From positions 1 to 64,000 of the forward strand of contig CAJUQD010000009.1 in assembly GCA_910588105.1 (NCBI GenBank): DNA of 64,000 nucleotides, in the 5' to 3' direction. This DNA is from an uncultured Oscillospiraceae bacterium. GTDB lineage: Bacteria > Bacillota > Clostridia > Oscillospirales > Oscillospiraceae. Shown one piece after another: positions 14,790 to 23,330 of the stretch. Positions within the stretch are counted from its first letter, which is position 1. The number at the start of each line of letters is the position of its first letter. Below the pieces are notes generated by a model, which worked only from the letters and a program-made list of their open reading frames with translations, had not been told where the DNA came from and ran no database searches. The translations under genes and the position numbers were made by a program.

Positions 14790-16108
14790 CCCTTTCTGCG
14801 CAGCTTAGCCACAAAAAAGCCGTCCGTTCCATGGATGTGGGGCCAAAAAGTGATCCGGCCCGGTTGTTTCCCCAAATGCGGCAGGGCAAAAGGCTCCAGC
14901 TCAAATTCAGGGTAATCCTCCAGAAAAGCGTCCACCATACCGTTGTTTTCCTGGTCCAGAACAGTGCACGTGGAGTACAGCAGCACCCCACCTGGGCGGA
15001 CATACCGGGCGCAGTTGTCCAGAATAGACCGCTGCACTTTGGGCAGGCCCTTCAACTGCTCGGGATCTTTATAGCGGATGTCCGGCTTCTTTCGGATGAT
15101 TCCCAGACCGGAACAGGGCACGTCAGCGAACACCAAATCAAAACTGTCAAGCCATTCCTCCCTGGCCTGGGCGGCGTTTTGCAGGGTAGGCGTTATCACG
15201 GACAGCCCCAGCCTGTCCCGTCCTGCCTCCAGCAGTTTGATTTTGTGAGGGTGGATGTCGCAGGACACCAGTTCCCCTTGGTTTTCCATCAAAAGGGCGG
15301 CGGCAAAAGACTTGCCACCGGGGGCGGCACAGCAATCAAGCGCCCGCTGGCCTGGAGTTATCCCTGCCGCCAGCGCCGCCAGCCGCGAGGCTGCGTCCTG
15401 AATGTAGAATTCCCCCCGCCGGAAGGCATCCAAGCGTTCCAGGTCGCCGGTACCGATGAGCAGCAGGCAGCCCTCCAACCAGGGATGTGGCCGTACCTCC
15501 ACCTCTTCGGCCCAAAGCCTTTCCGCCAGTCTTTCGGGCGTAGTTTTCAATGTGTTCACTTGGGCGGAGGTGAAAGGCTGTTCATTATTCGCAGCCAGCA
15601 GCTGCTGCGCCCCGTCCAGGCCCAGCAACGTGGAAAATTCCTCCACCAGCCACTGGGGATGGCTGTATTGAATCGACAAGTATTTTAGCTTGTCATCATC
15701 CTGTATATCAAGGTTTTTCCCCTGCCTCAGCAGAGAGCGTAGCACCCCGTTTACCAGCCCCGATGCCCGGGGATTGCGGCTGTGGCGTTTAGCCAGCTTC
15801 ACCGCCTCATTCACTGCCGCGCTGGGCGGGATCCTGTCCAAAAACAAAAGCTGGTATGCCGCAACCCGGAGCCCGCACAGCACCTTTACTTCCAGCTTTT
15901 CCAGTCTCATGGAACACACCTGGGCCAGCCGCCAATCCAGCAACAGTTTATTTTGCAGCACCCCGTAGCACAGACGGGCAGCCAACGCCCCATCCCGGCG
16001 GTCCAACCCTTGCTCCCGAATGGTTCGCTTCAAATAGCCATCCGACCAGGCCCCCTGCCTCTCACAGGCAGCCAGCGTCAGTACCGCCGTCTCTCTGGCT
16101 GAGCCCAT
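14786..16108 (-). CDS. rsmB: 16S rRNA cytosine-967 methyltransferase RsmB
   Basis: This SAM-dependent m5C methyltransferase acts on 16S rRNA. The N-terminal NusB-like domain (about 1-140) is followed by a Rossmann methyltransferase domain with ALDCCAAPGGKSFA, DVPCSGLGIIRKKPDIR and STCTVL; the two conserved cysteines in the latter motifs do catalysis and release. Its 440 residues match the family. AGGAG lies 7 bases before the ATG. It is packed between fmt and rlmN. Confidence 0.95.
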   Translation of the reverse strand: MGSARETAVLTLAACERQGAWSDGYLKRTIREQGLDRRDGALAARLCYGVLQNKLLLDWRLAQVCSMRLEKLEVKVLCGLRVAAYQLLFLDRIPPSAAVNEAVKLAKRHSRNPRASGLVNGVLRSLLRQGKNLDIQDDDKLKYLSIQYSHPQWLVEEFSTLLGLDGAQQLLAANNEQPFTSAQVNTLKTTPERLAERLWAEEVEVRPHPWLEGCLLLIGTGDLERLDAFRRGEFYIQDAASRLAALAAGITPGQRALDCCAAPGGKSFAAALLMENQGELVSCDIHPHKIKLLEAGRDRLGLSVITPTLQNAAQAREEWLDSFDLVFADVPCSGLGIIRKKPDIRYKDPEQLKGLPKVQRSILDNCARYVRPGGVLLYSTCTVLDQENNGMVDAFLEDYPEFELEPFALPHLGKQPGRITFWPHIHGTDGFFVAKLRRKG

Positions 16109-16112
16109 GAAA

Positions 16113-17054
16113 TCACTCCTGTTTTGTCAGTATTGTCCCCAGTGAAACAGGGTGCCCCAGCAAAAAGGCAGGAGAAGACATCGCCTTTTTCCCGTTGGGT
16201 TGTAGCTCCAGAATATCCAGCGCCTGTCCATCTCCACAGGCCACCCGCAGCCCTTTTTTGTCCGCCTGTAGGACAGTGCCCGGGGTTTTACCGCCGCTCT
16301 CCCCCGCCAGTGCTGTTTGCAAAACCTTGCACCGAATACCATCCAGCACCATCAAAGCGGAAGGCCATGGATAGAGCCCCCGAACATGGTCGTGGAGCTG
16401 CCGCGCAGATCTGGTCCAGTCCAAAGGGGACTGTTCTTTCGACAGCATGGGTGCGTAGGAGGCGCGGGCACTGTCCTGAGGAACAGGGCTTACCTTTCCC
16501 GCCTCCAGCGCCGCTACCGTCTCCACCAGCAGGCCGGCCCCTATATCCGCCAGCCGGACAAAGAGCTGGGCGGCATTTTCATTTAGTCCAATGGGGGTTT
16601 TAGCCTGGGTCAGGATGTCTCCAGTATCCATCCCCTCTGCCATATACATAATCGTAACCCCTGTCTCGTCCTCTCCGTTCAGAATCGCCCAATTAATGGG
16701 GGCCGCACCCCGGTATTTAGGCAACAGCGATGAATGAACGTTGACACACCCCAACCGGGGAAGTGCCAGAATGTCCACAGGGAGAATCTTTCCATAGGCC
16801 GCCACAGCAATCAGATCCGGGTTCAGCGCCTGGAGTATTCCCAGCGCCTCCCCATCCCGCACCTTGGCAGGCTGGAACACCGGCAGTCCAATCGACAGGG
16901 CATATTCCTTTACAGGGGGCTCCTGTAACTTCATTCCACGGTTTTTTGGTTTGTCCGGCTGGGTAAACACACCGCAGATCTCGTGTCCTGCTCCCACCAG
17001 CGCCTTTAAAGACGGCACGGCAAACTCTGGCGTGCCCATAAAGACAATTTTCAT
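16113..17054 (-). CDS. fmt: Methionyl-tRNA formyltransferase
   Basis: Fmt formylates initiator Met-tRNA with 10-formyl-tetrahydrofolate. It opens with IVFMGTPEFAVPSL and carries the formyl-transfer motif HSSLLPKYRGAAPINWAIL, followed by GMDTGDIL with the catalytic Asn, His and Asp in place. The C-terminal OB-type domain covers the last 100 residues. Its length of 313 is standard. The ATG overlaps the def stop (ATGA), so Def and Fmt are coupled, matching their linked roles at protein N-termini. Confidence 0.97.
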   Translation of the reverse strand: MKIVFMGTPEFAVPSLKALVGAGHEICGVFTQPDKPKNRGMKLQEPPVKEYALSIGLPVFQPAKVRDGEALGILQALNPDLIAVAAYGKILPVDILALPRLGCVNVHSSLLPKYRGAAPINWAILNGEDETGVTIMYMAEGMDTGDILTQAKTPIGLNENAAQLFVRLADIGAGLLVETVAALEAGKVSPVPQDSARASYAPMLSKEQSPLDWTRSARQLHDHVRGLYPWPSALMVLDGIRCKVLQTALAGESGGKTPGTVLQADKKGLRVACGDGQALDILELQPNGKKAMSSPAFLLGHPVSLGTILTKQE

Positions 17055-17545
17055 TGCTCATCTCCCTCCTGTTCCATCGCGTCCAATTCCTCCACCGTAT
17101 ACAGCCGGTCTGTATGTTCAACAAACAGGTGCCCGTCCAAGTGTTCGGTTTCATGGCAGAAACACCGAGCCACCAGCCCCTCGCCGGATGCCTCAAAGAA
17201 ATTTCCGTCCCGGTCTTGGGCTCGCACGGTGACCAGATTGGGCCGCTGGACCATACCATACCTTCCGGGGACGCTGAGGCAACCCTCCCAACCGTTTTGC
17301 TCTCCCTCCTGGCTTACAATCACCGGGTTCACCAGCTCCAACATGTGATCGTCCGCATCCTCCACCACCACCACGCGACGCAATATGCCGATCTGCGGCG
17401 CGGCCAGCCCCACGCCGCCGGACTCCGCCAGCGTCTCTTTTAAATCGTCCAGCAGATCGTGAAGCTTGCGGTCAAATTTCTCCACCGGTCGGCAGGTTTT
17501 GGTCAGGGCTGGATCACCCTGGGTCAGAATTTCTCTCAGTGCCAT
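17051..17545 (-). CDS. def: Peptide deformylase
   Basis: Def removes the N-formyl group from new proteins using a metal ion. All three signatures are visible: GVGLAAPQIG, EGCLSVPG and the metal-binding CHETEHLDGHLF. Its 164 residues fit a type 1 enzyme. AGGAGG lies before the ATG at normal spacing. It sits between priA and fmt as in many Firmicutes. Confidence 0.97.
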   Translation of the reverse strand: MALREILTQGDPALTKTCRPVEKFDRKLHDLLDDLKETLAESGGVGLAAPQIGILRRVVVVEDADDHMLELVNPVIVSQEGEQNGWEGCLSVPGRYGMVQRPNLVTVRAQDRDGNFFEASGEGLVARCFCHETEHLDGHLFVEHTDRLYTVEELDAMEQEGDEQ

Positions 17546-17561
17546 AGTGCTTCCTCCTTGT

Positions 17562-20030
17562 TTAATCCAGCGGGTTCAGGTCTGCAGACAGGGCCACACC
17601 CCGGTTTTTCCGATCCGCCTGGGCCTGCCGGAGCAGATGGGCCATGAGCTGGCGAACCATCCTTGTGTTCTGGGTGCTTAAAACCAGCCGGAAACGGTAA
17701 CGGTCATTCAATTTTGCCACAGGAGCTGGGGCCGGGCCCAGCAGACGGCATTGAATCTTGTTATAGGGCGCTTGCCGAAGTGCGCTGCCCAGTGCTTCCC
17801 GCAAGCGCACCAACGCCTGGAGTACTGCGGTCTCCTCCAGCCCGGAAGCGGACAGCATAAACAGGTCGCAAAAGGGCGGCAGCCCTCTGGTCTCCCGCAG
17901 TCTGACCTCCTGCCGGTAAAAGCTGCCATAATCCTGGCTGGCGGCAAAGCGGATCACGTCGTTGTCCGGGGTAAAGGTCTGAACCACCGCACGGCCCGCC
18001 TTCTCTCCTCGGCCCGCCCTTCCCACCACCTGGGTGAGTAGGGAAAAAGCCCGTTCTGGGGCTCGGATATCGCCGGTATACAGCAGTTGATCTGCCGATA
18101 CCGCCCCCACCAGGGTGACGTTTTCAAAATCCAGCCCCTTCGCCACCATTTGGGTGCCCAACAGAATTGGAACACGCTCTCTTCGGAATTTATCCAGAAT
18201 ACGCTCATGGCTGTGGACAGCAGACACAGTATCTGCGTCCATGCGCAGCACTGCTGTCCCTGGAAAGAGGCTATGCAGTTCCTCCTCAACCTTCTGCGTG
18301 CCTGCGCCGATGAAGTTCAGCAGTCCCCCACAGCTGGGGCACCGATCCGATAAAGGCTGGGACCAGCCGCAGTAGTGGCACATCAACCGCCGGTTGGCTG
18401 AATGGTAGGTCAAGTGGACGGAACACCGGGGGCAAACGGGGGTCTGGCCGCATTCGCCGCAGGTGACCATACGGCTGGCCCCCCGGCGATTAAGAAATAA
18501 AATAGCCTGTTCCCCCCGCTCAATGGTTTCCTCCAACATGGCAACTAAAGGGGCGCTGATAGTGCCGCCATTTCCCCTGCGCAGCTCCTCCTTCATGTCA
18601 ACTACCGTAACTTGTGGTAAAGCCTGTTGATTGTACCGCCGGCACAGGGTAAACAGGTGGTATTCCCCCTGTTTTGCCCGGTACATAGACTCCACTGTGG
18701 GCGTGGCGGACCCCAGCAGCAGCAGTGCGCCCGCCTTATAGCAACGGTAACGGGCCACTTCCCTGGCATGGTAGCGTGGATTCTGCTCCGACTTATAGGA
18801 GGGTTCCTGCTCTTCGTCCAGGATTATGACACCCAGACTGGGCAGCGGGGCAAATACAGCGGAGCGGGTGCCCACCACCACACGGGCCTCCCCCGCCCGT
18901 GCCCGTTTCCACTCATCGCACCGCTCCCCGGCAGACAGGGAGCTGTGGAGGATAGCCACCCTGTGTCCAAAATGTGAGGCAAATATGCGCATAAGCTGGG
19001 GGGTGAGGGCAATCTCCGGAACCATGACCAGCGCCGTTTTTCCCCGCTCCATCAAGGTGTGAATCAGCCTGAGATACACCTGGGTCTTTCCGCTGCCGGT
19101 AACGCCATATAGCAGCGCCGCAGCGCTTCCCCCCTCTGTCAAAGCCAGCAGTCCCTCATAGGCTTTGGCCTGCTCTCTGCTGAGCTCCATCGGAGCGGCT
19201 TCCTCATACGCAGGCAGCTGCGGGCGGCGGTAGACCTCCCGCCTGGACAGGGTGAGTACCCCCATTTTTTCCAAAGAATGCAGCGTAGCCATAGACGCGC
19301 CGGTGAAATAGCACAGCTCTTTGGCAGAGGTCTCCCCCACTGCACAGATCGCCTCCCCCACTGCGTATTGTAGCGGCGCACGCCGCCGCTTGGGGGCAAG
19401 CAGAGCCATGACGCTGCTTGGATCCATGGCCAAGGCGGCGATCTGCTCCATTTTGTCGTTGATTCCCCGTGCCGCGCTGGCCTCTCGGACAATAACCCCG
19501 CTCTTCTCCAGCATCCGAATGGCCGTGCCCGGATCAGACACACCAAAAGCGGTGCGGATCTTCCCCTCTTCCGCCCAGCCGCCGTTGGCGAAGAGAAGCT
19601 CCACCAGTTTCTGCGCCCATTTACACTCCCCCGCCGCATCATAGGCCGCCTCCCGGCCAATGCCGGGAGCAATGCGCCAGCATGCTTTCAGTGAAAACCA
19701 CAACCCCGCCGGAATCATAGCGCGCACGGCATCATACACAGTACAAAAATACTGCTCCCGCATCCACAGCGCCAATCGGATGGCGTCTTCATCTAATAGC
19801 GGCTCTTCATCCAGTAAGGCCAAAATGGATTTCAGTTTTTCACCATCTTCTCGGCTCCCCACAGCCAGCACAATACCGTCGCTCACCCGGTTGCCCCGGC
19901 CAAAGGGTACTGCCACCCGCATTCCGGGCTGGACCGTCCCCTCCAGTGGACTGGGTATCAGGTAGTCATAAGGGCGATCAATGGCATAGGTAGAAGCGGA
20001 TACGGCAATTTTCGCGATGCGGGCCACCAA
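17562..20030 (-). CDS. priA: Primosomal protein N' (replication restart helicase PriA)
   Basis: PriA recognises stalled forks and reloads the replicative helicase. The 822-residue protein has an N-terminal DNA-binding domain, a DEXH-type helicase core with the P-loop GVTGSGKTQVYL and ILDEEQEPSYK, and a helicase C domain with VGRAGRG. The zinc-binding insert CGECGQTPVCPRC...CHYCG...CPSCG is complete. The start may be TTG 20030 or GTG 20027, the latter better placed behind AGAGG. In Bacillus coaBC usually sits between rpoZ and priA; here it is absent. Confidence 0.96.
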   Translation of the reverse strand: MVARIAKIAVSASTYAIDRPYDYLIPSPLEGTVQPGMRVAVPFGRGNRVSDGIVLAVGSREDGEKLKSILALLDEEPLLDEDAIRLALWMREQYFCTVYDAVRAMIPAGLWFSLKACWRIAPGIGREAAYDAAGECKWAQKLVELLFANGGWAEEGKIRTAFGVSDPGTAIRMLEKSGVIVREASAARGINDKMEQIAALAMDPSSVMALLAPKRRRAPLQYAVGEAICAVGETSAKELCYFTGASMATLHSLEKMGVLTLSRREVYRRPQLPAYEEAAPMELSREQAKAYEGLLALTEGGSAAALLYGVTGSGKTQVYLRLIHTLMERGKTALVMVPEIALTPQLMRIFASHFGHRVAILHSSLSAGERCDEWKRARAGEARVVVGTRSAVFAPLPSLGVIILDEEQEPSYKSEQNPRYHAREVARYRCYKAGALLLLGSATPTVESMYRAKQGEYHLFTLCRRYNQQALPQVTVVDMKEELRRGNGGTISAPLVAMLEETIERGEQAILFLNRRGASRMVTCGECGQTPVCPRCSVHLTYHSANRRLMCHYCGWSQPLSDRCPSCGGLLNFIGAGTQKVEEELHSLFPGTAVLRMDADTVSAVHSHERILDKFRRERVPILLGTQMVAKGLDFENVTLVGAVSADQLLYTGDIRAPERAFSLLTQVVGRAGRGEKAGRAVVQTFTPDNDVIRFAASQDYGSFYRQEVRLRETRGLPPFCDLFMLSASGLEETAVLQALVRLREALGSALRQAPYNKIQCRLLGPAPAPVAKLNDRYRFRLVLSTQNTRMVRQLMAHLLRQAQADRKNRGVALSADLNPLD

Positions 20031-20078
20031 ACCACCTCTTCCCCTACAAACCGGCCTTATTGCCCGTTTTCAACGTCC

Positions 20079-20111
20079 AAAGGGCAAGCAGTGTACCCGC
20101 TTGCCCTTTTT
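20079..20111 (-). terminator. Hairpin after rpoZ
   Basis: The stem AAAGGGCAAGC/GCTTGCCCTTT (20079-20089 with 20099-20109) lies between rpoZ and priA. The T-run is short on the minus strand, so readthrough into priA is likely. Confidence 0.6.
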
Positions 20112-20129
20112 GGGTCCTTTACGCTTGCC

Positions 20130-20369
20130 TTATGCAGGCTGTGCCGGATCCTCCCCGGCACAGTCTGCCTCCGCTTCTGCCGTCTCCACCGTGAGTGTGC
20201 CGGCAGCAACTTCACGGATAGCCAGGGACACCGCCTTCTCTTCCAGGGGTTCGCCGGATACCTCTGCTTCGCTGGACAGCTTCCGGGCCCGGCTGGCCAC
20301 CAGGTTCACAAGCATATAGCGGCTGGGCACCTGGCCCAACAGTTCTTTGATTGGGGGATAAAGCAGCAT
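20130..20369 (-). CDS. rpoZ: RNA polymerase omega subunit
   Basis: This small subunit helps assemble and stabilise RNA polymerase. The start at 20369 gives 79 residues, opening MLLYPPIKELLGQ with the family SRYMLVNLVASRARKLS. AAAGGA is 9 bases away, while an alternative ATG at 20378 touches that motif. The C-terminus is acidic. It follows gmk by 25 bases, the usual gmk-rpoZ pairing. Confidence 0.93.
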   Translation of the reverse strand: MLLYPPIKELLGQVPSRYMLVNLVASRARKLSSEAEVSGEPLEEKAVSLAIREVAAGTLTVETAEAEADCAGEDPAQPA

Positions 20370-20394
20370 AGATACCATTCCTTTCAATTTACAA

Positions 20395-21027
20395 TCAGTC
20401 CGCCGGAAGGCCAATAATACCCTGGGCGAGGCCGATCCGTTTCTGCGTCCGGCACTGCTCCGCCTGAAGTATAGATTGGATTTCCTGGGCGGCATTCATC
20501 ACCGTGTCGTTCACCACCAGATAGTCGTAGTGAACGCACTCCCGGCACTCCTGCCGGGCTTTTTCCAGCCTGCGCTGGATGACTGCCTCCTCATCGGTAT
20601 TGCGCCGGTGGAGCCGGCGGGACAGTTCCTCAATGGAGGGCGGGATCAGAAAGATAAGCACCGCCTCGGGACAGCGATCCCTAACCTTGGCTGCACCCTG
20701 GACTTCAATGTCCAACAGCACATCCACTCCCCGGTTCAGCTGTTCCCGGATGACCTTCAACGATGTGCCATAATAATTGCCCACATATTCGGCATACTCC
20801 AGCAACTCTCCTGCGGCAATCATCCGCTCGAATTCCTCACGGGAAACAAAGCTGTAGTTCACCCCGTCCTCCTCCCCGGTGCGGGGCTGGCGGGTGGTAA
20901 AAGATACAGAAAAGTGGATATCCCGGCGGCAGCTCAACAGCTCCGAGATTACTGTACTCTTCCCAACTCCGGAGGGCCCGGACAGCACAATGAGTTCCCC
21001 CCGCGCTTTCTTCTGTGATACGCTCAT
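20395..21027 (-). CDS. gmk: Guanylate kinase
   Basis: Gmk converts GMP to GDP with ATP. It has the P-loop GPSGVGKST (18-26), the GMP-binding SFTTRQPRTGEEDGVNY and the adjacent YGTS, followed by DIEVQGA. Its 210 residues match the family. The start overlaps the end of remA by 4 bases, and rpoZ follows. The set yicC-remA-gmk-rpoZ is conserved in Firmicutes. Confidence 0.97.
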   Translation of the reverse strand: MSVSQKKARGELIVLSGPSGVGKSTVISELLSCRRDIHFSVSFTTRQPRTGEEDGVNYSFVSREEFERMIAAGELLEYAEYVGNYYGTSLKVIREQLNRGVDVLLDIEVQGAAKVRDRCPEAVLIFLIPPSIEELSRRLHRRNTDEEAVIQRRLEKARQECRECVHYDYLVVNDTVMNAAQEIQSILQAEQCRTQKRIGLAQGIIGLPAD

Positions 21028-21284
21028 GGCGTCTCCCCCTCTATCTCTGCGGCCTCCCGGAACCGAGCGGCCACCTGCTCCGTAGGCAACGACGACCAGA
21101 TCAAGTGTCCGCTGTCCGTCACCAGCACGGACTGCGTCTTGCGGCCGAAACTGGCGTCAATGAGAACACCGCGCTCCCTGGCCTCCTGACCAAGCCGCTT
21201 CACCGGCGCTGAGTCCGGGCTGACGATGGCCACAACCCGCTGGGCTGACACCATGTTTCCAAATCCGATGTTGACAAGTTTCAT
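21024..21284 (-). CDS. remA: RemA family DNA-binding regulator (DUF370)
   Basis: RemA is a small oligomeric DNA-binding protein that activates matrix and osmoprotection genes in Bacillus subtilis. This 86-residue copy begins MKLVNIGFGNMV and carries the RRVIAIVSPDSAP-like (QRVVAIVSPDSAP) and ASFGRKTQSVLV segments typical of the family. The ATG at 21284 is chosen since GGAG lies 8 bases upstream; an earlier GTG at 21293 adds three residues without support. Its targets here are unknown. Confidence 0.93.
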   Translation of the reverse strand: MKLVNIGFGNMVSAQRVVAIVSPDSAPVKRLGQEARERGVLIDASFGRKTQSVLVTDSGHLIWSSLPTEQVAARFREAAEIEGETP

Positions 21285-21289
21285 ATCCG

Positions 21290-22177
21290 TCACTCCAGGT
21301 TCTGGACCTGTTCGCGGATTTTCTCAATCTCCGCCTTCATGTCCACTACCCGCCGGGTAATCTCCACATCACTGCATTTTGAGCCAATGGTATTGGCCTC
21401 CCGGTTGAACTCTTGGATAAGGAAGTCCAGCTTACGCCCCACTGCGCCCCCAGCCTCCAGCAGCTCCCGCAGCTGGCCCAGATGGCTGTGGAGCCGGACG
21501 GTCTCTTCGTCCACCGCCACTTTGTCGGCAAAGATGGCCGCCTCAGTGACAAGACGGGCCGCATCAATTTGGGTGTTCTGGAGCACCTCCCGCATTTTGG
21601 CCTCCAGCCGGGCCCGGTAGTCGTTCACCGTCTGGGGAGAACGCGCCTCCACCTCACCCAGCAGTCTTTCGATGGCGTCTGCCCGGCCCAAAATATCCTC
21701 GGCCAAACGCCCGCCCTCCGTAGCGCGCATGGTATTGAAATCATCAATAGCCAGATCCAGCACAGCCAGTAGGCGGTCTCTCATCTCGTCCAGGTTCTCC
21801 GCCCGCTTTTCCACTGTGAGCACATCGGGGAATCGGGCCAGGTCGGTGGGGTAATACTCCCGCCGAACCTTTCCCCCGCCCAGATCGCAGAGCTTGTACA
21901 GCGCATCGATATAGCCCTTGGCCAACTCCTCGTTTACACTGACCACCATATCGTCCCCATGGCTGCGGACAATGGTGACAAACACGTCCACCTTGCCCCG
22001 GGCAACCCCCCTCTGCACCCGGGCCTTCATGACGTCCTCCGCAAAAATGTAAGCCCTTGGCATTTTCACCGTGCAGTCCAGATAGCGGTTGTTCACCGCA
22101 CGCAGCTCTACCGTGAGCTGGACGCCATCGTCAAAGGATTGTTCTCCCCGGCCATAGCCGGTCATGCTTTTTACCAA
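21290..22177 (-). CDS. YicC/YloC family endoribonuclease
   Basis: This 295-residue YicC-type protein belongs to a family shown to cleave RNA in Escherichia coli. The family start SMTGYGR is present, followed by NNRYLD and a late DFLIQEFNREANTIGSK with the conserved QEF and REANT motifs. The start is a TTG at 22177 with GGGG 5 bases upstream and aligns with the family N-terminus; the internal ATG at 22165 lacks a ribosome-binding site. It heads the remA-gmk-rpoZ group. Confidence 0.92.
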   Translation of the reverse strand: MVKSMTGYGRGEQSFDDGVQLTVELRAVNNRYLDCTVKMPRAYIFAEDVMKARVQRGVARGKVDVFVTIVRSHGDDMVVSVNEELAKGYIDALYKLCDLGGGKVRREYYPTDLARFPDVLTVEKRAENLDEMRDRLLAVLDLAIDDFNTMRATEGGRLAEDILGRADAIERLLGEVEARSPQTVNDYRARLEAKMREVLQNTQIDAARLVTEAAIFADKVAVDEETVRLHSHLGQLRELLEAGGAVGRKLDFLIQEFNREANTIGSKCSDVEITRRVVDMKAEIEKIREQVQNLE

Positions 22178-22192
22178 ATCAACCCCAGCCTT

Positions 22193-22714
22193 TCAATGAG
22201 CCGTCCGCTGTACGCGGTTAAGATAGACCGCGATCAGCTTGCTAAATCCATAATCATATGCCGCAAACATCATGTTGGCTGCCAAATAGAGCGCCCAGAG
22301 GGAATTTCCCAGCGCCTCTGGCAGCGTGGCCAGCATCGCGCCCATCATGGTGAGGTAAAGCACTGTGAACACCGCGTTAAAAAATCCCAGCTTTATGATA
22401 TACTCCAAAAGCCTCTTCCGGGGTTTCTCCGCCACCGACTTTACCATGGGATATGCCCCGAACAGTGCAGTGAAAAGCAGCGCGCAGAATTTATCCGGCA
22501 CCAAAAGCAGCACCAAAATTGACGCGCCTGCCCAGCAAAAAACTCCCGCCTTCAGTCCCACTGAAATCACTGCTGCTGCGGGCAGCAATCCGCCCAACGC
22601 CACAATTCCCCAGCGGCCCGTGGGTGCCAGGCAGGCCAAATATACCAAGATTACCGCCATGGCCCCCAGTATCGCCGGATAGGCCACCTTTATCGCCGTG
22701 CTTTTCCGTCTCAT
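22193..22714 (-). CDS. Multi-pass membrane protein, unknown function
   Basis: This 173-residue protein has about five hydrophobic helices (near residues 10-30, 35-55, 57-75, 78-92, 105-130 and 133-155). A basic loop KSVAEKPRKRLLEY lies between the fourth and fifth. I do not recognise the family with confidence. It is transcribed after the DnaJ-like gene with a 1-base gap and before yicC, so it probably belongs to the cdaA-led transcript. It has no catalytic motif. Confidence 0.8.
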   Translation of the reverse strand: MRRKSTAIKVAYPAILGAMAVILVYLACLAPTGRWGIVALGGLLPAAAVISVGLKAGVFCWAGASILVLLLVPDKFCALLFTALFGAYPMVKSVAEKPRKRLLEYIIKLGFFNAVFTVLYLTMMGAMLATLPEALGNSLWALYLAANMMFAAYDYGFSKLIAVYLNRVQRTAH

Positions 22715-22715
22715 A

Positions 22716-23330
22716 TCAGCGGCAGCCCCCGCACAGGCAATTCATGCACATCAGCGTGGTGCAGCAATCCAGCCCATCGCACTGGGCGCCTGCCATATCC
22801 GGCCGGTAGCCGTACCCCCCTTGCTGCATCATGTTGAAGGCCTGCCGGTATTCCATATTGCCCGGTTCCATCTGGACGGCAATCTGATAGTTTTGTCTGG
22901 CTTCGTCCAGCCAGCCCCGGCGGTAGGCAATAGAACCCATAAGAAAATACCACTCCCCATTTCGGGATGCCCCCTGCAAAAGCCGTTCCGCCCCCTCCAG
23001 ATCCCCCTGGCTGACAGCCTGACGGGCTTGGGCAAATACACCGCTCCCTGCGTTCTTCCTCTGCTGTTGGTAGGAAGGGCCATATCTGTACCCGCCTTGG
23101 CTTTGGGCGGCGCCTCCTCCGGCATACCCGGAACCGCCGCCAGAACGGGAACGGGTGATGGCATCATACGCCTCATTGATCTCCTTCATTTTCTCCTCAG
23201 CCAGGTCGGCAAGGGGATTGTTTTGGTAGTTATCGGGATGGTACTTCCGGGCCAGTTCCCGGTACGCCTTTTTTACCTCATTGTCATCGGCATCGGGACC
23301 CACGCCCAGCACCTCGTAGGGATCTCTCAT
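22716..23330 (-). CDS. J-domain protein with cysteine-rich tail
   Basis: The N-terminal 65 residues are a J domain with the HPD triad in RKYHPDNY, which stimulates the ATPase of an Hsp70. A Gly/Ser/Tyr-rich linker follows, then a TPR-like segment (about 105-165, with YRRGWLDEARQNYQIA). The C-terminus holds seven cysteines in about 20 residues (CDGLDCCTTLMCMNC and CGGC), which suggests metal binding or membrane attachment. It starts inside the end of the DUF5685 gene (ATGA), so translation is coupled. It is not the general chaperone DnaJ, because it lacks the CXXCXGXG zinc repeats. Confidence 0.88.
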   Translation of the reverse strand: MRDPYEVLGVGPDADDNEVKKAYRELARKYHPDNYQNNPLADLAEEKMKEINEAYDAITRSRSGGGSGYAGGGAAQSQGGYRYGPSYQQQRKNAGSGVFAQARQAVSQGDLEGAERLLQGASRNGEWYFLMGSIAYRRGWLDEARQNYQIAVQMEPGNMEYRQAFNMMQQGGYGYRPDMAGAQCDGLDCCTTLMCMNCLCGGCR

